From the NCBI RefSeq assembly GCF_014189455.1, contig NZ_CP050296.1, forward strand, positions 2,972,001 to 3,036,000: a stretch of DNA of 64,000 bases, given 5' to 3'. The translations under genes were made by a program, and so were the position numbers. The DNA is from Mesorhizobium huakuii (lineage in GTDB: Bacteria > Pseudomonadota > Alphaproteobacteria > Rhizobiales > Rhizobiaceae). Of this stretch, positions 1 through 9,501 are shown piece by piece (the stretch's first letter is position 1; each line of letters opens with the position of its first letter). The notes under the pieces are model-generated. The model was not told the origin of the DNA. It was given only the letters and a program-made list of their open reading frames with translations, and searched no databases.

Positions 1-717
1 CTGCATGCCATCGGGCTGGCGCGCGAAATCTTTCCGCGCCTGTCCTTCGACCTGATCTACGCCCGGCCCGGTCAGACGCCGGAGGCCTGGGCATCCGAGC
101 TCGAACAGGCGATCGGCCACGCCGCCGACCATCTGTCGCTCTACCAACTGACCATCGAGGAAGGGACGCCCTTCCACGCGCTGCATGCAGCGAGAAAATT
201 CATCATCCCCGACAACGACCACGCCGCCGACCTCTATGCGTTGACGCAGGAGATCACCATGGCGCATGGCCTGCCGGCCTATGAGATTTCCAACCACGCC
301 CGGCCGGGCGCGGAAAGCCGGCACAATCTGACCTATTGGCGCTATGGCGAATATGTCGGCGTCGGCCCCGGCGCGCATGGCCGCTTCGTCGAGAATGGCC
401 GCCGCACGGTGACCATCGCCGAGCGGATGCCGGAAACCTGGGCCAACCTCGTCGAGGCCAAGGGCCATGGCGTCACCGGCGGCGAAATCCTGACACGCTC
501 GGAGGAAGCCGACGAGTTCCTGCTGATGGGGCTGAGACTCGCCGAGGGTATCGACCTCTCGCGCTACGAGGCGTTTTCCGGCCGCGGCCTGTCGAGCGCG
601 CGGCTGTCGGTGCTGCAGGGCGAGGGACTGGTGGCGCCGATCGGCAATGCGCGCCTGCGCGCCACGCCGGCCGGCATGATCGTGCTCGACGCCGTGGTGG
701 CGGATCTGGCGCGCTAA
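1..717 (+). CDS. hemW: HemW-like heme chaperone / radical SAM protein, 3' part
   Basis: Open from the first base in frame 1 to TAA at 715-717, giving 238 C-terminal residues; the start and the radical-SAM CxxxCxxC motif lie upstream of the window. Visible family hallmarks are LYQLTIEEGTPF, YEISNHARPG, RHNLTYWRYGEYVGVGPGAH and the C-terminal helical HemW extension. The family (formerly annotated as oxygen-independent coproporphyrinogen III oxidase-like) is a cytosolic heme-binding radical SAM protein thought to deliver heme to respiratory proteins rather than to oxidise coproporphyrinogen. The next gene begins only 4 bases after the stop, so the two are probably co-transcribed. HemW versus true HemN cannot be decided from the cluster motif here, but these C-terminal motifs are those of HemW. 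Confidence 0.93.
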   Translation: MHAIGLAREIFPRLSFDLIYARPGQTPEAWASELEQAIGHAADHLSLYQLTIEEGTPFHALHAARKFIIPDNDHAADLYALTQEITMAHGLPAYEISNHARPGAESRHNLTYWRYGEYVGVGPGAHGRFVENGRRTVTIAERMPETWANLVEAKGHGVTGGEILTRSEEADEFLLMGLRLAEGIDLSRYEAFSGRGLSSARLSVLQGEGLVAPIGNARLRATPAGMIVLDAVVADLAR

Positions 718-721
718 TCCT

Positions 722-1045
722 TTGAAGAACGTCCTCTTCGTCTGCAGCCAAAACCGCTTGCGCAGCCCGACGGCAGAGCAGGTGTTTTCAACGCGCCGGG
801 ACATTGAGGTTGCGTCGGCAGGCACAAACCACGATGCCGACACGCCGCTGACGCATGAGCTCGTCGCCTGGGCCGACATCATCTTCGTCATGGAAAAGGT
901 GCATCGCACCAAGCTGCAGAAGAAATTCAAGACGAGCCTGAACAAGGTCCGGGTCATCTGCCTCGATATACCGGACAACTATGAATTCATGGATCTGGAG
1001 CTGATCGACGTTCTAAAGGCGCGCGTTTCACGCTATCTGGGGTGA
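722..1045 (+). CDS. Small low-molecular-weight protein tyrosine phosphatase-like protein
   Basis: A 107-residue protein starting at TTG 722, four bases after hemW. Residues 8-15 read CSQNRLRS, the C-x5-R-S phosphate-binding loop of low-molecular-weight phosphotyrosine phosphatases, right after the first beta strand (KNVLFV). It is shorter than classical LMW-PTPs (about 150 residues) and belongs to the compact bacterial subgroup, often annotated simply as protein tyrosine phosphatase. The C-terminal IPDNYEFMD may stand in for the usual DP general-acid loop. A cytosolic enzyme is expected; substrate unknown. The TTG start is chosen because it gives the family's typical N-terminus. Confidence 0.8.
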   Translation: MKNVLFVCSQNRLRSPTAEQVFSTRRDIEVASAGTNHDADTPLTHELVAWADIIFVMEKVHRTKLQKKFKTSLNKVRVICLDIPDNYEFMDLELIDVLKARVSRYLG

Positions 1046-1084
1046 CCCAGACGAAGTTAGAACGGTCTCGGCCAGTCGCGCTTG

Positions 1085-1273
1085 TCAGGCGTCGTGCTTG
1101 AAACGGCGCTTGCCGCGATCCTTCTCGGCATGCGCCTCTCCGTTCCGGGCCGGTTTGGCGTCGGCCTTTTCGCGGCGAACGCTGTGCTGGTCGTTCATCG
1201 GATGCGGGGGCACGCCTTCCCTGGCGGTTTTCGTTTCAAGACGGGTGATGAAGATATCGAAGCGATTGGGCAT
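1085..1273 (-). CDS. Small basic hypothetical protein
   Basis: A 62-residue product if translation starts at the ATG ending at 1273 (MPNRFDIFITRL...). It is highly charged and Lys/Arg rich at the C-terminus (KDRGKRRFKHDA), with no membrane segment or recognised domain. It lies 7 bases downstream of another small minus-strand ORF, so the two may be one transcript. A possible Shine-Dalgarno GGAG sits about 15 bases upstream, which is distant. I do not recognise the family; small basic proteins like this are common in Mesorhizobium. Existence as a gene is moderately supported. Confidence 0.45.
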   Translation of the reverse strand: MPNRFDIFITRLETKTAREGVPPHPMNDQHSVRREKADAKPARNGEAHAEKDRGKRRFKHDA

Positions 1274-1280
1274 CGTTCGG

Positions 1281-1466
1281 TCAGTGCTCCGTCGTGCGGT
1301 CGGGGTTGTTGTCGGAAAGCCTGACATTCGTCGGCAGGGCGGTTGTCGCCTGCTTGGTCGGGCTGGTGTCGGTCTTGGCAGGCAGGCGCTTGTCCCTGGG
1401 GGCGGCAACGCGCTTGCGGCCGGCATAGTAGGGCTCGAAAGCGTCCTGTATCTTCAGGCTATCCAT
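1281..1466 (-). CDS. Small hypothetical protein with a strong ribosome binding site
   Basis: A 61-residue ORF starting at the ATG ending at 1466 (MDSLKIQDAFEPYYAGRKR...). A near-perfect Shine-Dalgarno GGAGGAGG lies six bases before the ATG, a good argument that it is translated. The product is hydrophilic, rich in Lys, Arg, Thr and Pro, probably disordered, without signal peptide or membrane helix. Followed 7 bases later by another small ORF on the same strand. No function can be assigned. Confidence 0.6.
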   Translation of the reverse strand: MDSLKIQDAFEPYYAGRKRVAAPRDKRLPAKTDTSPTKQATTALPTNVRLSDNNPDRTTEH

Positions 1467-1633
1467 CCTGTCCTCCTCCGGAATCAGGGGCTAAATCTGC
1501 CAATGCCGGTTTGGTTCCCCACTGTGGCAAAGGAATGGCGAGTTCCTTACATCGACGACAGCTTTTGCAAGGCCGCGCCAGCCATGCCAAACAAGGTTTG
1601 GCAGGCCAAACAGGCTGAATGGAGACGGTATCA

Positions 1634-2545
1634 GTGACAGACGAGACGGGCAGACGCAGCTATGTGGTCGGGCAGACCGAAATTCCCGCCCGTCCGCTCG
1701 AGCCGGCGCTCTATCTGGTGGCGACCCCGATCGGCAATCTCGCCGACATCACCTTGCGCGCGCTGGAGACGCTGGCCGCCGCCGACATCGTCGCTTGCGA
1801 GGACACCAGGGTGTCGCGCGTGCTGCTCGACCGCTACGGCATCCGCCGCCGCACCACGGCCTATCACGAGCACAATGCCGGCGAGGCCGGGCCGAAACTG
1901 ATCGCGGCGCTTCAGGCCGGCCAGAGCGTGGCGTTGATTTCTGATGCCGGCACGCCGCTGGTCTCCGATCCCGGCTATCGCTTGGTGGGCGAGGCCATCG
2001 ACCATGGCATTCGCGTCGTGCCGATTCCCGGCCCGTCGGCGCCACTGGCCGCGCTGACGGCATCCGGCCTGCCGTCCGACGCTTTCCTGTTCGCCGGCTT
2101 TTTGCCGGTCAAATCAGGCCAGCGGCTGACACGGCTGGAAGCGCTGAAGGCGGTACCGGCAACGCTGATCTTCTTTGAATCGCCGCGCCGGCTGGCCGAA
2201 TCGCTCGGCGCCATGGTCGAGGCGCTCGGTGGCGAGCGCAAGGCCGCCATCGGCCGCGAATTGACCAAGACCTTCGAGGAAATGCGCATCGGCACGCTGC
2301 GGGCGCTCGCCGACCACTATGCGACGTCCGACACGCCGAAGGGCGAGATCGTCGTTTGCGTCGGTCCGGCTGAGGCCAAGGCGGACGAACCGGCCGATAT
2401 CGATCGCCTGTTGCTGTCGCTCGCCGCCGAAATGCCGGCCTCCAAAGCGGCGGCGGAGGCCGCGAAGATGACTGGTGGCCAGAAGCAGGCGCTGTATCGG
2501 CGGCTGCTGGAACTCAAGGATGCCGCTGGAGAGGATGTTGGCTGA
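1634..2545 (+). CDS. rsmI: 16S rRNA (cytidine(1402)-2'-O)-methyltransferase RsmI
   Basis: RsmI methylates the ribose of C1402 in the 16S rRNA decoding centre using SAM. The tetrapyrrole-methylase-fold signatures are all present: [13 protein letters not shown] near the start, [29 protein letters not shown] and FFESPRR, followed by the C-terminal helical tail. The chosen GTG at 1634 has GGAGACGG at 1621-1628 as ribosome binding site; an in-frame ATG at 1619 adds five residues but has a poorer site. About 303 residues, usual for the family. Its 3' end overlaps yraN, a linkage conserved in alphaproteobacteria. Confidence 0.95.
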   Translation: MTDETGRRSYVVGQTEIPARPLEPALYLVATPIGNLADITLRALETLAAADIVACEDTRVSRVLLDRYGIRRRTTAYHEHNAGEAGPKLIAALQAGQSVALISDAGTPLVSDPGYRLVGEAIDHGIRVVPIPGPSAPLAALTASGLPSDAFLFAGFLPVKSGQRLTRLEALKAVPATLIFFESPRRLAESLGAMVEALGGERKAAIGRELTKTFEEMRIGTLRALADHYATSDTPKGEIVVCVGPAEAKADEPADIDRLLLSLAAEMPASKAAAEAAKMTGGQKQALYRRLLELKDAAGEDVG

Positions 2546-2915
2546 ACGCCCCAGCGCCAGCCGCCAAAAGGCCTATCGGCGCGGCCATCGCGGCGAATGG
2601 CTGGCGGCTGCCGCGCTTATGTTGAAGGGTTATCGGATCCTGGCGCGGCGCCATCGCACCCGCTTCGGCGAGATCGACCTGATCGCGCGGCGGGGCGACC
2701 TCGTGCTGTTCGTCGAGGTCAAGGCGCGTCGCACCTTAATGGAAGCCATGGAGGCAATCGGCCACGAATCGGAACGCCGCATCGAGGCGGCCGCCGACAT
2801 CTGGCTCTCGCGGCAGCCCGACTATGGGAAACTGTCGATGCGTTTCGACATGGTCGCGGTTCTGCCGTGGCGCTGGCCGGTGCATGTCGAGAATGCGTTT
2901 TATGGACGGAATTAG
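2520..2915 (+). CDS. yraN: YraN/UPF0102 family nuclease-fold protein
   Basis: About 131 residues from ATG 2520, overlapping the end of rsmI by 26 bases; ATG 2535 is an alternative start. The core reads [21 protein letters not shown], which is the PD-(D/E)xK-type restriction-endonuclease-like signature (E, D, E-x-K) of UPF0102. Members are cytosolic and their biological role is still not established, although the nuclease-like site is conserved. The coupling to rsmI suggests joint expression. In many alphaproteobacteria gshB follows yraN; here it does not (gshB is at 42.2-43.1 kb, opposite strand). Confidence 0.88.
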   Translation: MPLERMLAERPSASRQKAYRRGHRGEWLAAAALMLKGYRILARRHRTRFGEIDLIARRGDLVLFVEVKARRTLMEAMEAIGHESERRIEAAADIWLSRQPDYGKLSMRFDMVAVLPWRWPVHVENAFYGRN

Positions 2916-2931
2916 GGGAGCGACGGCGCGG

Positions 2932-3255
2932 CTAGTGGGCAACGTCCCAGCGCGCCTTCCATTGTTTGACAGTAGCCACTGCGGTCGCCAGCATCTCGTT
3001 CAATTCCGAAACTGGCCCCTGCCACGTCCGATCCATTTCCATCTCGGAATCGTCGTAGGTGTCGATTGCTCTTGCGGACACAGCAATCTCATTGGAATCA
3101 GGGAGGCCGATAGAAATTTGAAAGCACTCGAACTGTCGAGAGCCGCCAATATGAAAAAATCTCGCGGGCTTGCCTGCCCACTCGGTAAAGAGGGTTGAAT
3201 CCGTCGCCCTAACCCAAGCGTCGATGACGACATCCACATCGGCATACGTGGTCAT
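2932..3255 (-). CDS. Hypothetical protein, 107 aa
   Basis: An acidic 107-residue ORF beginning MTTYADVDVVIDAW and ending RWDVAH, on the same strand and 45 bases downstream of uppP. It has no signal peptide or membrane segment and looks like a small soluble alpha/beta protein. G+C and codon choice are slightly less extreme than in its neighbours, which may mean recent acquisition. The ribosome binding site is weak. I do not recognise a family; its size and composition would fit a small immunity-type protein, but nothing in the sequence proves that. Confidence 0.55.
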   Translation of the reverse strand: MTTYADVDVVIDAWVRATDSTLFTEWAGKPARFFHIGGSRQFECFQISIGLPDSNEIAVSARAIDTYDDSEMEMDRTWQGPVSELNEMLATAVATVKQWKARWDVAH

Positions 3256-3300
3256 GTGCTGGAGTATGCAGTTTCGGTGAGCCTCCGCAACTGGCGGGGG

Positions 3301-4107
3301 TCACCCCCAGATCATCAACGCCACCAACCCGACAATCCCAACCACCAGCCGCCACCAGCCGAACAGCGAGTAGCCGTTGCGCGAGACGTAATCGAGGAGG
3401 TAGCGCACCACGACCAAGGCGGTGACGAAAGCGGCGACGAAGCCGATGGCGATGATCGGCAGGTCGGCTGAGGTCAGCACGTTGCGGTTCTTGAACAGGT
3501 CGAAGGCGAAGGCGCCGACCATGGTCGGGATGGCGAGGAAGAAGGAAAATTCCGCCGCCGCCCGCTTGTCGACGCCCAGAAGCAGCGCGCCGACGATGGT
3601 CGAACCCGAGCGCGACGTGCCGGGGATCAGCGACAGACACTGGAACAGGCCAATCTGCAGGTAAAGCCTGGTCGGGAAGCGCTCGACGTCGCGATAGACG
3701 GGTTTCAGGTTCATGCGGTCGACCGCCAAAAGCACGGCGCCGCCGATGATCAGCATGATGCAGATCAGCCTTGGCGATTCGAACAGCACCGTCTTGATGA
3801 AATCATGCGCCAGCGCGCCGATGATCGCCGCCGGCAGGAAGGCGATGAGGATGCCGATGACAAAATGCCGCGTCAGCCGGTCATGCGGCAGGTCGAGCAG
3901 CATCTGCCACAGGCGGCGGAAATAGACGCTGAGGATCGCCAGGATGGCGCCGAGCTGGATCAGGATCTCGAAGGCCTTGCCGGTGGAATTGAAGCCGAGG
4001 AAATGGCCGGCAAGCAGGATATGGCCGGTCGAGGACACCGGTATGAACTCGGTCAGGCCCTCCAGCAGGCCGAGCAGCAGGGCTTCGACGATGGTCTGGC
4101 TTTCCAT
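3301..4107 (-). CDS. uppP: Undecaprenyl-diphosphatase UppP (BacA)
   Basis: A 268-residue polytopic membrane protein that dephosphorylates undecaprenyl pyrophosphate to recycle the lipid carrier for peptidoglycan and polysaccharide synthesis; overproduction gives bacitracin resistance. The two catalytic signatures are visible: [15 protein letters not shown] at residues about 15-29 and [10 protein letters not shown] in the second half. Several hydrophobic helices fill the rest. Length is typical. It is transcribed away from the fzlA-like gene across a roughly 160-base gap. Identification is secure. Confidence 0.97.
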   Translation of the reverse strand: MESQTIVEALLLGLLEGLTEFIPVSSTGHILLAGHFLGFNSTGKAFEILIQLGAILAILSVYFRRLWQMLLDLPHDRLTRHFVIGILIAFLPAAIIGALAHDFIKTVLFESPRLICIMLIIGGAVLLAVDRMNLKPVYRDVERFPTRLYLQIGLFQCLSLIPGTSRSGSTIVGALLLGVDKRAAAEFSFFLAIPTMVGAFAFDLFKNRNVLTSADLPIIAIGFVAAFVTALVVVRYLLDYVSRNGYSLFGWWRLVVGIVGLVALMIWG

Positions 4108-4266
4108 GGCTACCTCGGCTTTGCGCGACGGCTAACAGAACGGCTTGCTTGTCATGGCGTTGAACTGCCCCTATAGGTCGCAACACCCTGACGGCCCGCT
4201 AACCGGGCGGCCAAGACTTACCGGTGCGCCCGGCGATTCGCCAGTGCGCTTTATCATAGCGGAACC

Positions 4267-4959
4267 ATGCTGACGCTTTTCCACCATCCCATGTTCGCCA
4301 CCTGCCGCTTCGTCCGCCTCGCTTTCGGCGAGTATGGCGAGGAACTGGCGTTGATCGAGGAAAAGCCGTGGACACGGCGCAAGGAGTTTTTGGCGCTGAA
4401 CCCGGCCGGCACGCTGCCGATCCTGCTCGCCGAAGGCGACGTGCCGATCGTCGGCGCAACGGTGATTTCGGAATATCTCGACGAGACGCGCGGCGTCTTG
4501 AAGCGCGACAAGCGGCTGTTCGCCGAGGACCCAATGCAGCGCGCCGAAATCCGCCGGCTGATCGACTGGTACTTGAACAAGGCCGAAAGCGAAGTCACCC
4601 GCCATCTGGTGCGCGAACGCGTGCTGAAGCCGATCATGCCGGAAACGGCGGGCGGCGGCTCGCCTGATTCGGGCGCCATCCGCGCCGCGCGCGCCAACAT
4701 CCGCCAGCATATGAAATACACCAACTGGCTGGCCGGCACCCGCCATTGGCTGGCCGGCGGCAGGGTCACCTATGCCGACCTCGCGGCCGCCGCGACGCTG
4801 TCGGTGCTCGATTATCTCGGCGAGATCGACTGGCGCGAACACACTGCTGCGCGCGAATGGTACACGCGGGTGAAGTCGCGCCCCTCCTTCCGGCCGCTCC
4901 TGACCGACCGCGTGCGCGGCCTGTCGCCGGTGTCGCATTATGCGGACCTCGACTTCTGA
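4267..4959 (+). CDS. fzlA: Glutathione S-transferase-fold protein, probable FtsZ-binding FzlA
   Basis: A 230-residue GST-like protein: thioredoxin-like N-terminal domain ([19 protein letters not shown], then [10 protein letters not shown]) and an all-helical C-terminal domain. The length and the conserved tail (SRPSFRPLL...VSHYADLDF) match FzlA, the alphaproteobacterial GST homolog that binds FtsZ filaments and is needed for constriction, rather than a detoxifying GST; it starts right at the N-terminal strand with no catalytic Ser/Tyr in the usual context. The queG start codon lies inside its last 20 bases, so the two genes are translationally coupled. The FzlA assignment is from remembered family features; a generic GST is the fallback. 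Confidence 0.75.
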   Translation: MLTLFHHPMFATCRFVRLAFGEYGEELALIEEKPWTRRKEFLALNPAGTLPILLAEGDVPIVGATVISEYLDETRGVLKRDKRLFAEDPMQRAEIRRLIDWYLNKAESEVTRHLVRERVLKPIMPETAGGGSPDSGAIRAARANIRQHMKYTNWLAGTRHWLAGGRVTYADLAAAATLSVLDYLGEIDWREHTAAREWYTRVKSRPSFRPLLTDRVRGLSPVSHYADLDF

Positions 4960-6094
4960 CGCCGCAAAACTGCGCGCGCTGATCGACGCGGAGGCGCATC
5001 GCGCCGGCTTCGATGCCATTGCCGTCACCTCTCCCGATGCCATCCCGCTGGCGCCGGCCCGGCTCGCCGAATTCGTCGCCGACGGTTTTCACGGCTCGAT
5101 GGACTGGATCGCCGAGACGATTGCGCGGCGCAGCGAGCCTTCCACGCTGTGGCCTGAAGTGCGCTCGATTATCGTTCTGGCGATGAATTATGGGCCGGAC
5201 CATGATCCGCGTGCGATGCAGGCCAGGCACGACCGGGGCGCCATCTCCGTCTATGCGCAGAACCGCGATTATCACGATGTGATAAAAGGCCGGCTGAAGG
5301 AAATCGCCGGCAAGATCGTGGCGCGTGCCGGCGGCGACGTGAAAGTGTTTGTCGATACCGCACCGGTCATGGAAAAGCCGCTGGCGGAGGCCGCAGGCCT
5401 TGGCTGGCAGGGAAAACACACCAATCTGGTCAGCCGGGAGCATGGTTCCTGGCTGTTCCTCGGCATCATCTTCACCACGGCCGAACTGGTCCCCGATCGC
5501 GCCGAGATCGACCATTGCGGCTCCTGCCGCGCCTGTCTCGACGCCTGCCCGACCGATGCTTTCCCGGCGCCCTACCGGCTCGATGCGCGGCGCTGCATTT
5601 CCTACCTCACCATCGAGAACAAGGGACCGATCCCGCATGAATTCCGCGAAAAGATCGGCAACCGCATCTATGGCTGCGACGATTGCCTGGCCGCCTGCCC
5701 TTGGAACAAGTTCGCCCGGGCGGCGTCCGAAGCAAAACTCGCCGCACGTGACGATCTGCGCGAGCCGCCGCTCGCCGAGCTATTGCAACTGGACGACGCG
5801 GCCTTCCGCGCCTTCTTCTCCGGGTCGCCGATCAAACGCATCGGCCGCGACCGCTTCATCCGCAACGTGCTGATCGCCGCTGGCAATTCTGGCGATATCT
5901 CGCTTGCCGGTCCTGTGCGAGCCTTGCTGGCGGACGCCTCGCCACTGGTGCGGGGCGCGGCAATATGGGCGCTGGCGCGGCTGGTGCCGGATGCCGAATA
6001 TGCCGAGCGGTCTGCGATCGGCCTGAAGACCGAAAACGACGGCGTCGTACGCGAGGAATGGCGTCTGGCGCGGCCAACCAGGACACATGCATGA
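4940..6094 (+). CDS. queG: Epoxyqueuosine reductase QueG
   Basis: The 384-residue enzyme performs the last step of queuosine tRNA modification, reducing epoxyqueuosine to queuosine with cobalamin and two 4Fe-4S clusters. Cluster cysteines are C193, C196, C199, C203 ([12 protein letters not shown]) and C219, C246, C249, C253 ([13 protein letters not shown]). The likely catalytic aspartate is D140 in [12 protein letters not shown] short HEAT-like tail follows, typical of the family. Its ATG overlaps the upstream GST-like gene by 20 bases and its stop overlaps the next start (ATGA), so the three genes form a tight operon. Confidence 0.96.
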   Translation: MRTSTSDAAKLRALIDAEAHRAGFDAIAVTSPDAIPLAPARLAEFVADGFHGSMDWIAETIARRSEPSTLWPEVRSIIVLAMNYGPDHDPRAMQARHDRGAISVYAQNRDYHDVIKGRLKEIAGKIVARAGGDVKVFVDTAPVMEKPLAEAAGLGWQGKHTNLVSREHGSWLFLGIIFTTAELVPDRAEIDHCGSCRACLDACPTDAFPAPYRLDARRCISYLTIENKGPIPHEFREKIGNRIYGCDDCLAACPWNKFARAASEAKLAARDDLREPPLAELLQLDDAAFRAFFSGSPIKRIGRDRFIRNVLIAAGNSGDISLAGPVRALLADASPLVRGAAIWALARLVPDAEYAERSAIGLKTENDGVVREEWRLARPTRTHA

Positions 6095-6990
6095 GCGAAA
6101 GACAGGTCTTCATCTTCGGCGCCGGCTACTCCGGCAAGGCTTTTGCCCACGCCAACAAGGATACCGCCACGATCTTCGGCACGACGCGTTCGCCCGACAA
6201 ATTCGCGGCCTTGCGCCAGGCGGGGATCGCCCCGCTGCTGTTTGACGGCACGTTGACGGGCGAAATTGACAAGGCGCTGGAGAAAACGACGCATCTGGTG
6301 ATTTCGGTCGCCCCGGAAGAGGCCGGCGACCCCGTCTTGAATGCCGCCCGGGAGGCAATCGCGGGGATGCCGGCGCTGGAATGGATCGGCTATCTCTCGA
6401 CCGTCGGCGTCTATGGCGACTATGGCGGCGCCTGGGTCAACGAAAGGACCACGTGCCGGCCGGTGTCGAAACGCTCCGTCATGCGGGTCGAGGCCGAGCA
6501 GCAGTGGCTGAAGCTCGGCGAGCATATCGGCCGGCCGGTGGCGATCCTGCGCCTGTCCGGCATTTACGGCCCTGGCCGCAACGCGCTGGTCAATCTGGAA
6601 AACGGCACCGCGCGGCGGCTCGTCAAGCCGGACCAGGTGTTCAACCGCATCCATTGCGACGACATTGCCGGCGCATTGTGGCAGTTGATCAAGGGCAACA
6701 CAGGCGGCATTTTCAACGTCACCGACGATGAGCCGGCGCCGCCGCAGGATGTCGTCGCCTATGCCGCATCGCTGATGGGGGTTGAGCCGCCGCCGGAGAT
6801 TCCTTTCGACACCGCCCAACTTTCGCCCATGGCGCGGTCCTTCTATGGCGAGAACAAGCGTGTCGCCAATGCGGCGATCAAGGCGGCGGGCTATTCCCTG
6901 CGCTTTCCCGACTACCGCGCCGCCTTCGACCATATGTGGGCAAGCGGCGACTGGCGTGATGGCGAGGCGCGCAGCCCGATGAAGCGCTGA
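6091..6990 (+). CDS. NAD-dependent epimerase/SDR family protein (YeeZ-like)
   Basis: A 299-residue atypical short-chain dehydrogenase. The N-terminus has a Rossmann strand and glycine motif ([13 protein letters not shown]), followed by [20 protein letters not shown], the position of the catalytic Ser in extended SDRs, and [11 protein letters not shown]. The motif [13 protein letters not shown] is the usual substrate-site region. Translation starts at ATG 6091 overlapping the queG stop (ATGA). Substrate unknown; related proteins are annotated as NAD-dependent epimerases or nucleoside-diphosphate-sugar epimerases. Coupling to queG does not by itself indicate a role in tRNA modification. Confidence 0.8.
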   Translation: MSERQVFIFGAGYSGKAFAHANKDTATIFGTTRSPDKFAALRQAGIAPLLFDGTLTGEIDKALEKTTHLVISVAPEEAGDPVLNAAREAIAGMPALEWIGYLSTVGVYGDYGGAWVNERTTCRPVSKRSVMRVEAEQQWLKLGEHIGRPVAILRLSGIYGPGRNALVNLENGTARRLVKPDQVFNRIHCDDIAGALWQLIKGNTGGIFNVTDDEPAPPQDVVAYAASLMGVEPPPEIPFDTAQLSPMARSFYGENKRVANAAIKAAGYSLRFPDYRAAFDHMWASGDWRDGEARSPMKR

Positions 6991-7055
6991 CGATCGAAGC
7001 TGCGGTCGTGGCGTGCTATGATTCGGCTTCGGGATTGCGGTGGGGATCCGGTTTC

Positions 7056-8135
7056 ATGAAGACAGCGATACGGCTGGGCAAGAAATCACTGCTGGCAGTG
7101 GTGCTCGGGTTGCTTGGCTTCGCCGTCCAGCCAGCATTCTCTGAGGAACGGGCGAAAGACCTGTTCGGCGCCGAGAAACTGCCGACCGCGACCGCGGCGC
7201 AGTCGATCGGCTTCTATTCCAAGGGCTGTTTTGCCGGCGGCGTCGCCATTCCCATGGACGGCCCGACCTGGGAGGTGATGCGGCCCTCGCGCAACCGCCG
7301 CTGGGGTCATCCGGCGATGATCGCCCTGATCGAGAAACTGTCGCGCGACGCTGCCGCCGACGGCTGGCCGGGCCTGCTGATCGGCGACATTTCGCAGCCG
7401 CGCGGCGGCCCGATGATGACAGGCCATGCCTCGCACCAGATCGGGCTCGATGCCGACATCTGGCTGACGCCGATGCCCAGCCGTCCCCTGTCGATGGCGC
7501 AGCGCGAATCGATGAGCGCAACCTTGATGGTCGACGAGAAAACGCATCTGGTGAAGGACGCCCTGTGGACGCCGCAGCATACCGCGCTGCTGAAGCGGGC
7601 GGCGAGTTACTCCGAGGTCGAGCGCATCCTGGTCAATCCCGGCATCAAGAAAAAGCTCTGCGACACCGTCAAGGGCGACCGCACCTGGCTGCGCAAGATC
7701 CGGCCGTTCTGGGGCCACGACTATCATTTCCACATGCGCATCGGCTGCCAGCCGGGTTCGCCCAACTGTAAGGCGCAGGAGACGACGCCGGATGATGACG
7801 GCTGCGGCAAGCCGCTGGCCTGGTGGTTCACGGAAGAGCCTTGGCGGCCCAACAAGAACCCGGACGCGCCCAAGGCCCGTGACGTGATGACCATGGCCAA
7901 CCTGCCCAAGGAATGCCGCGCCGTGCTCGACGCGCCGGGTCCTGCCTCGGCCGAGGCGGCGACCTATCACGGCGGCGCCATGCCGGTCGCGGTCGCGGCG
8001 CCCGAACCGGAAGCGCCGTCGCAGCCTGCCACCGCGGCCAGTGGCGGCGGCGATTTGCCAGGCGCGGCAAATGCTTTCGCGGCGACGCCCAGAATGGGTG
8101 CGCCGGTTCCGCGGCCACGGCCGCCTGCGAACTGA
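7056..8135 (+). CDS. mepA: Penicillin-insensitive murein endopeptidase MepA
   Basis: A 359-residue periplasmic LAS-type metallopeptidase that cleaves D-Ala-mDAP crosslinks of peptidoglycan. A signal peptide covers about residues 1-30 (KKSLLAVVLGLLGF...FS-EE). Zinc and active-site motifs are clear: GHASHQIGLDADIWL and WGHDYHFHMRIGC. The C-terminal 80 residues are an Ala/Pro/Glu-rich low-complexity tail ending RPRPPAN, longer than in enteric MepA and probably disordered. ATG 7056 is chosen because it starts directly at the Lys/Arg region of the signal peptide; an upstream in-frame start would break it. Confidence 0.95.
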   Translation: MKTAIRLGKKSLLAVVLGLLGFAVQPAFSEERAKDLFGAEKLPTATAAQSIGFYSKGCFAGGVAIPMDGPTWEVMRPSRNRRWGHPAMIALIEKLSRDAAADGWPGLLIGDISQPRGGPMMTGHASHQIGLDADIWLTPMPSRPLSMAQRESMSATLMVDEKTHLVKDALWTPQHTALLKRAASYSEVERILVNPGIKKKLCDTVKGDRTWLRKIRPFWGHDYHFHMRIGCQPGSPNCKAQETTPDDDGCGKPLAWWFTEEPWRPNKNPDAPKARDVMTMANLPKECRAVLDAPGPASAEAATYHGGAMPVAVAAPEPEAPSQPATAASGGGDLPGAANAFAATPRMGAPVPRPRPPAN

Positions 8136-8323
8136 TCGCCGCTGCGCCATCGCAGTCTCAATCGGTTTAGCGGACTGTTTTTCGGGAAATAGTGGCCGTT
8201 TGGCCGCAGAAGCCCACTGCGCGCGCGGTGGGGTTCGAAAACCGTTTCCCTTTTCAAACTCATGCGCTAGTCAACGGAAGAACGGCGAGACGCCGTCAGG
8301 GGGCGCCGGGGACGGACGAGAGC

Positions 8324-9349
8324 ATGCCAAGCGTAAGCGATACCGACACCTCGTTGCGGTTTCCGATCCTGATCGGCGACATTGGCGGCACCAATGCGCG
8401 CTTTTCGATCGTGCTCGACGCCAATTCCGAACCGACCGAGCCGCAAATCGTCCAGACCGCAAATTTCAACACCATCGACGAGGCGATCCAGGCGGCGGTG
8501 CTCGACCGCTCGTCGGTCCGCCCCAATTCGGCGGTGCTGGCGGTGGCCGGCCCGGTCGACGGCGACGAGATCGAGCTCACCAACTGCCCGTGGGTCGTCA
8601 AGCCGAGGCAGATGTTCGCCAATCTCGGCTTGAGCGACATTGTCGTGCTCAACGATTTCGAGGCGCAGGCGCTGGCCGTCGTGGCGCTCGGCGAAGAGCA
8701 TATGGAAAAGATCGGCGGCGGCACGCCGGAGCCCAATGCCGGCCGCGTCGTGCTCGGACCCGGTACCGGTCTCGGCGTCGCCGGGCTCGTCTATGCGCTA
8801 CGCCACTGGATACCGGTGCCCGGCGAGGGCGGCCATATGGATATCGGCCCGCGCTCGGCCCGCGACTTCCAGGTGTTCCCGCATATAGAGAAGCTCGAAG
8901 GCCGCATTTCGGGAGAGCAGATCCTGTGCGGGCGCGGTCTCGTCAATGTCTACCGGGCGGTGGCCAAGGCCGACGGCAAGCCGTCGCCCTTCACCACGCC
9001 GGCCGAGATCACCGCTGCGGCGCTGGCCAAGACCGATGCGGTGGCGCAGGAAGCGCTGGAGACCTTCGTGACCTGCCTTGGGCGCACCGCCGGGGATCTT
9101 GCTCTGGTGTTCATGAGCCGCGGCGGCGTGTTCTTGACCGGCGGCATCGCGCAAAAGATCGTGCCGGCGCTGAAAGAAGGCAATTTCCGCGCCGCCTTCG
9201 AGGACAAGGCGCCGCACAGCGCGCTGATGCGCACCATGCCGGTCTATGTCATCACCCACCCGCTGGCCGCCCTTCTCGGCCTTGCCGCCTATGCCCGAAA
9301 CCCATCGCTGTTCGGCGTCCAGACCGCCGGCCGGCGCTGGCAGGCCTAG
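8324..9349 (+). CDS. glk: Glucokinase
   Basis: A 341-residue proteobacterial-type glucokinase phosphorylating glucose with ATP in the cytosol. Motifs: phosphate loop [12 protein letters not shown] near the N-terminus, [43 protein letters not shown] and the glucose-binding [14 protein letters not shown] 8324 gives the normal N-terminus; frame runs open upstream but without family similarity. It is followed by an ABC exporter on the same strand after 150 bases. Confidence 0.95.
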   Translation: MPSVSDTDTSLRFPILIGDIGGTNARFSIVLDANSEPTEPQIVQTANFNTIDEAIQAAVLDRSSVRPNSAVLAVAGPVDGDEIELTNCPWVVKPRQMFANLGLSDIVVLNDFEAQALAVVALGEEHMEKIGGGTPEPNAGRVVLGPGTGLGVAGLVYALRHWIPVPGEGGHMDIGPRSARDFQVFPHIEKLEGRISGEQILCGRGLVNVYRAVAKADGKPSPFTTPAEITAAALAKTDAVAQEALETFVTCLGRTAGDLALVFMSRGGVFLTGGIAQKIVPALKEGNFRAAFEDKAPHSALMRTMPVYVITHPLAALLGLAAYARNPSLFGVQTAGRRWQA

Positions 9350-9501
9350 TTTCTGCTACAGGACCCCATGGGAGACGCGCTAAAGCCCCGCGACGAAGTT
9401 AACCAGCCCCGGGCATAGGCAATCAGGCCGCAGGGCGTTAAGAGGGGTGCCGAATTCGCAGCCCGGTCCCACGAGGCGGAAAACCACAAAGCGCTCCCGA
9501 T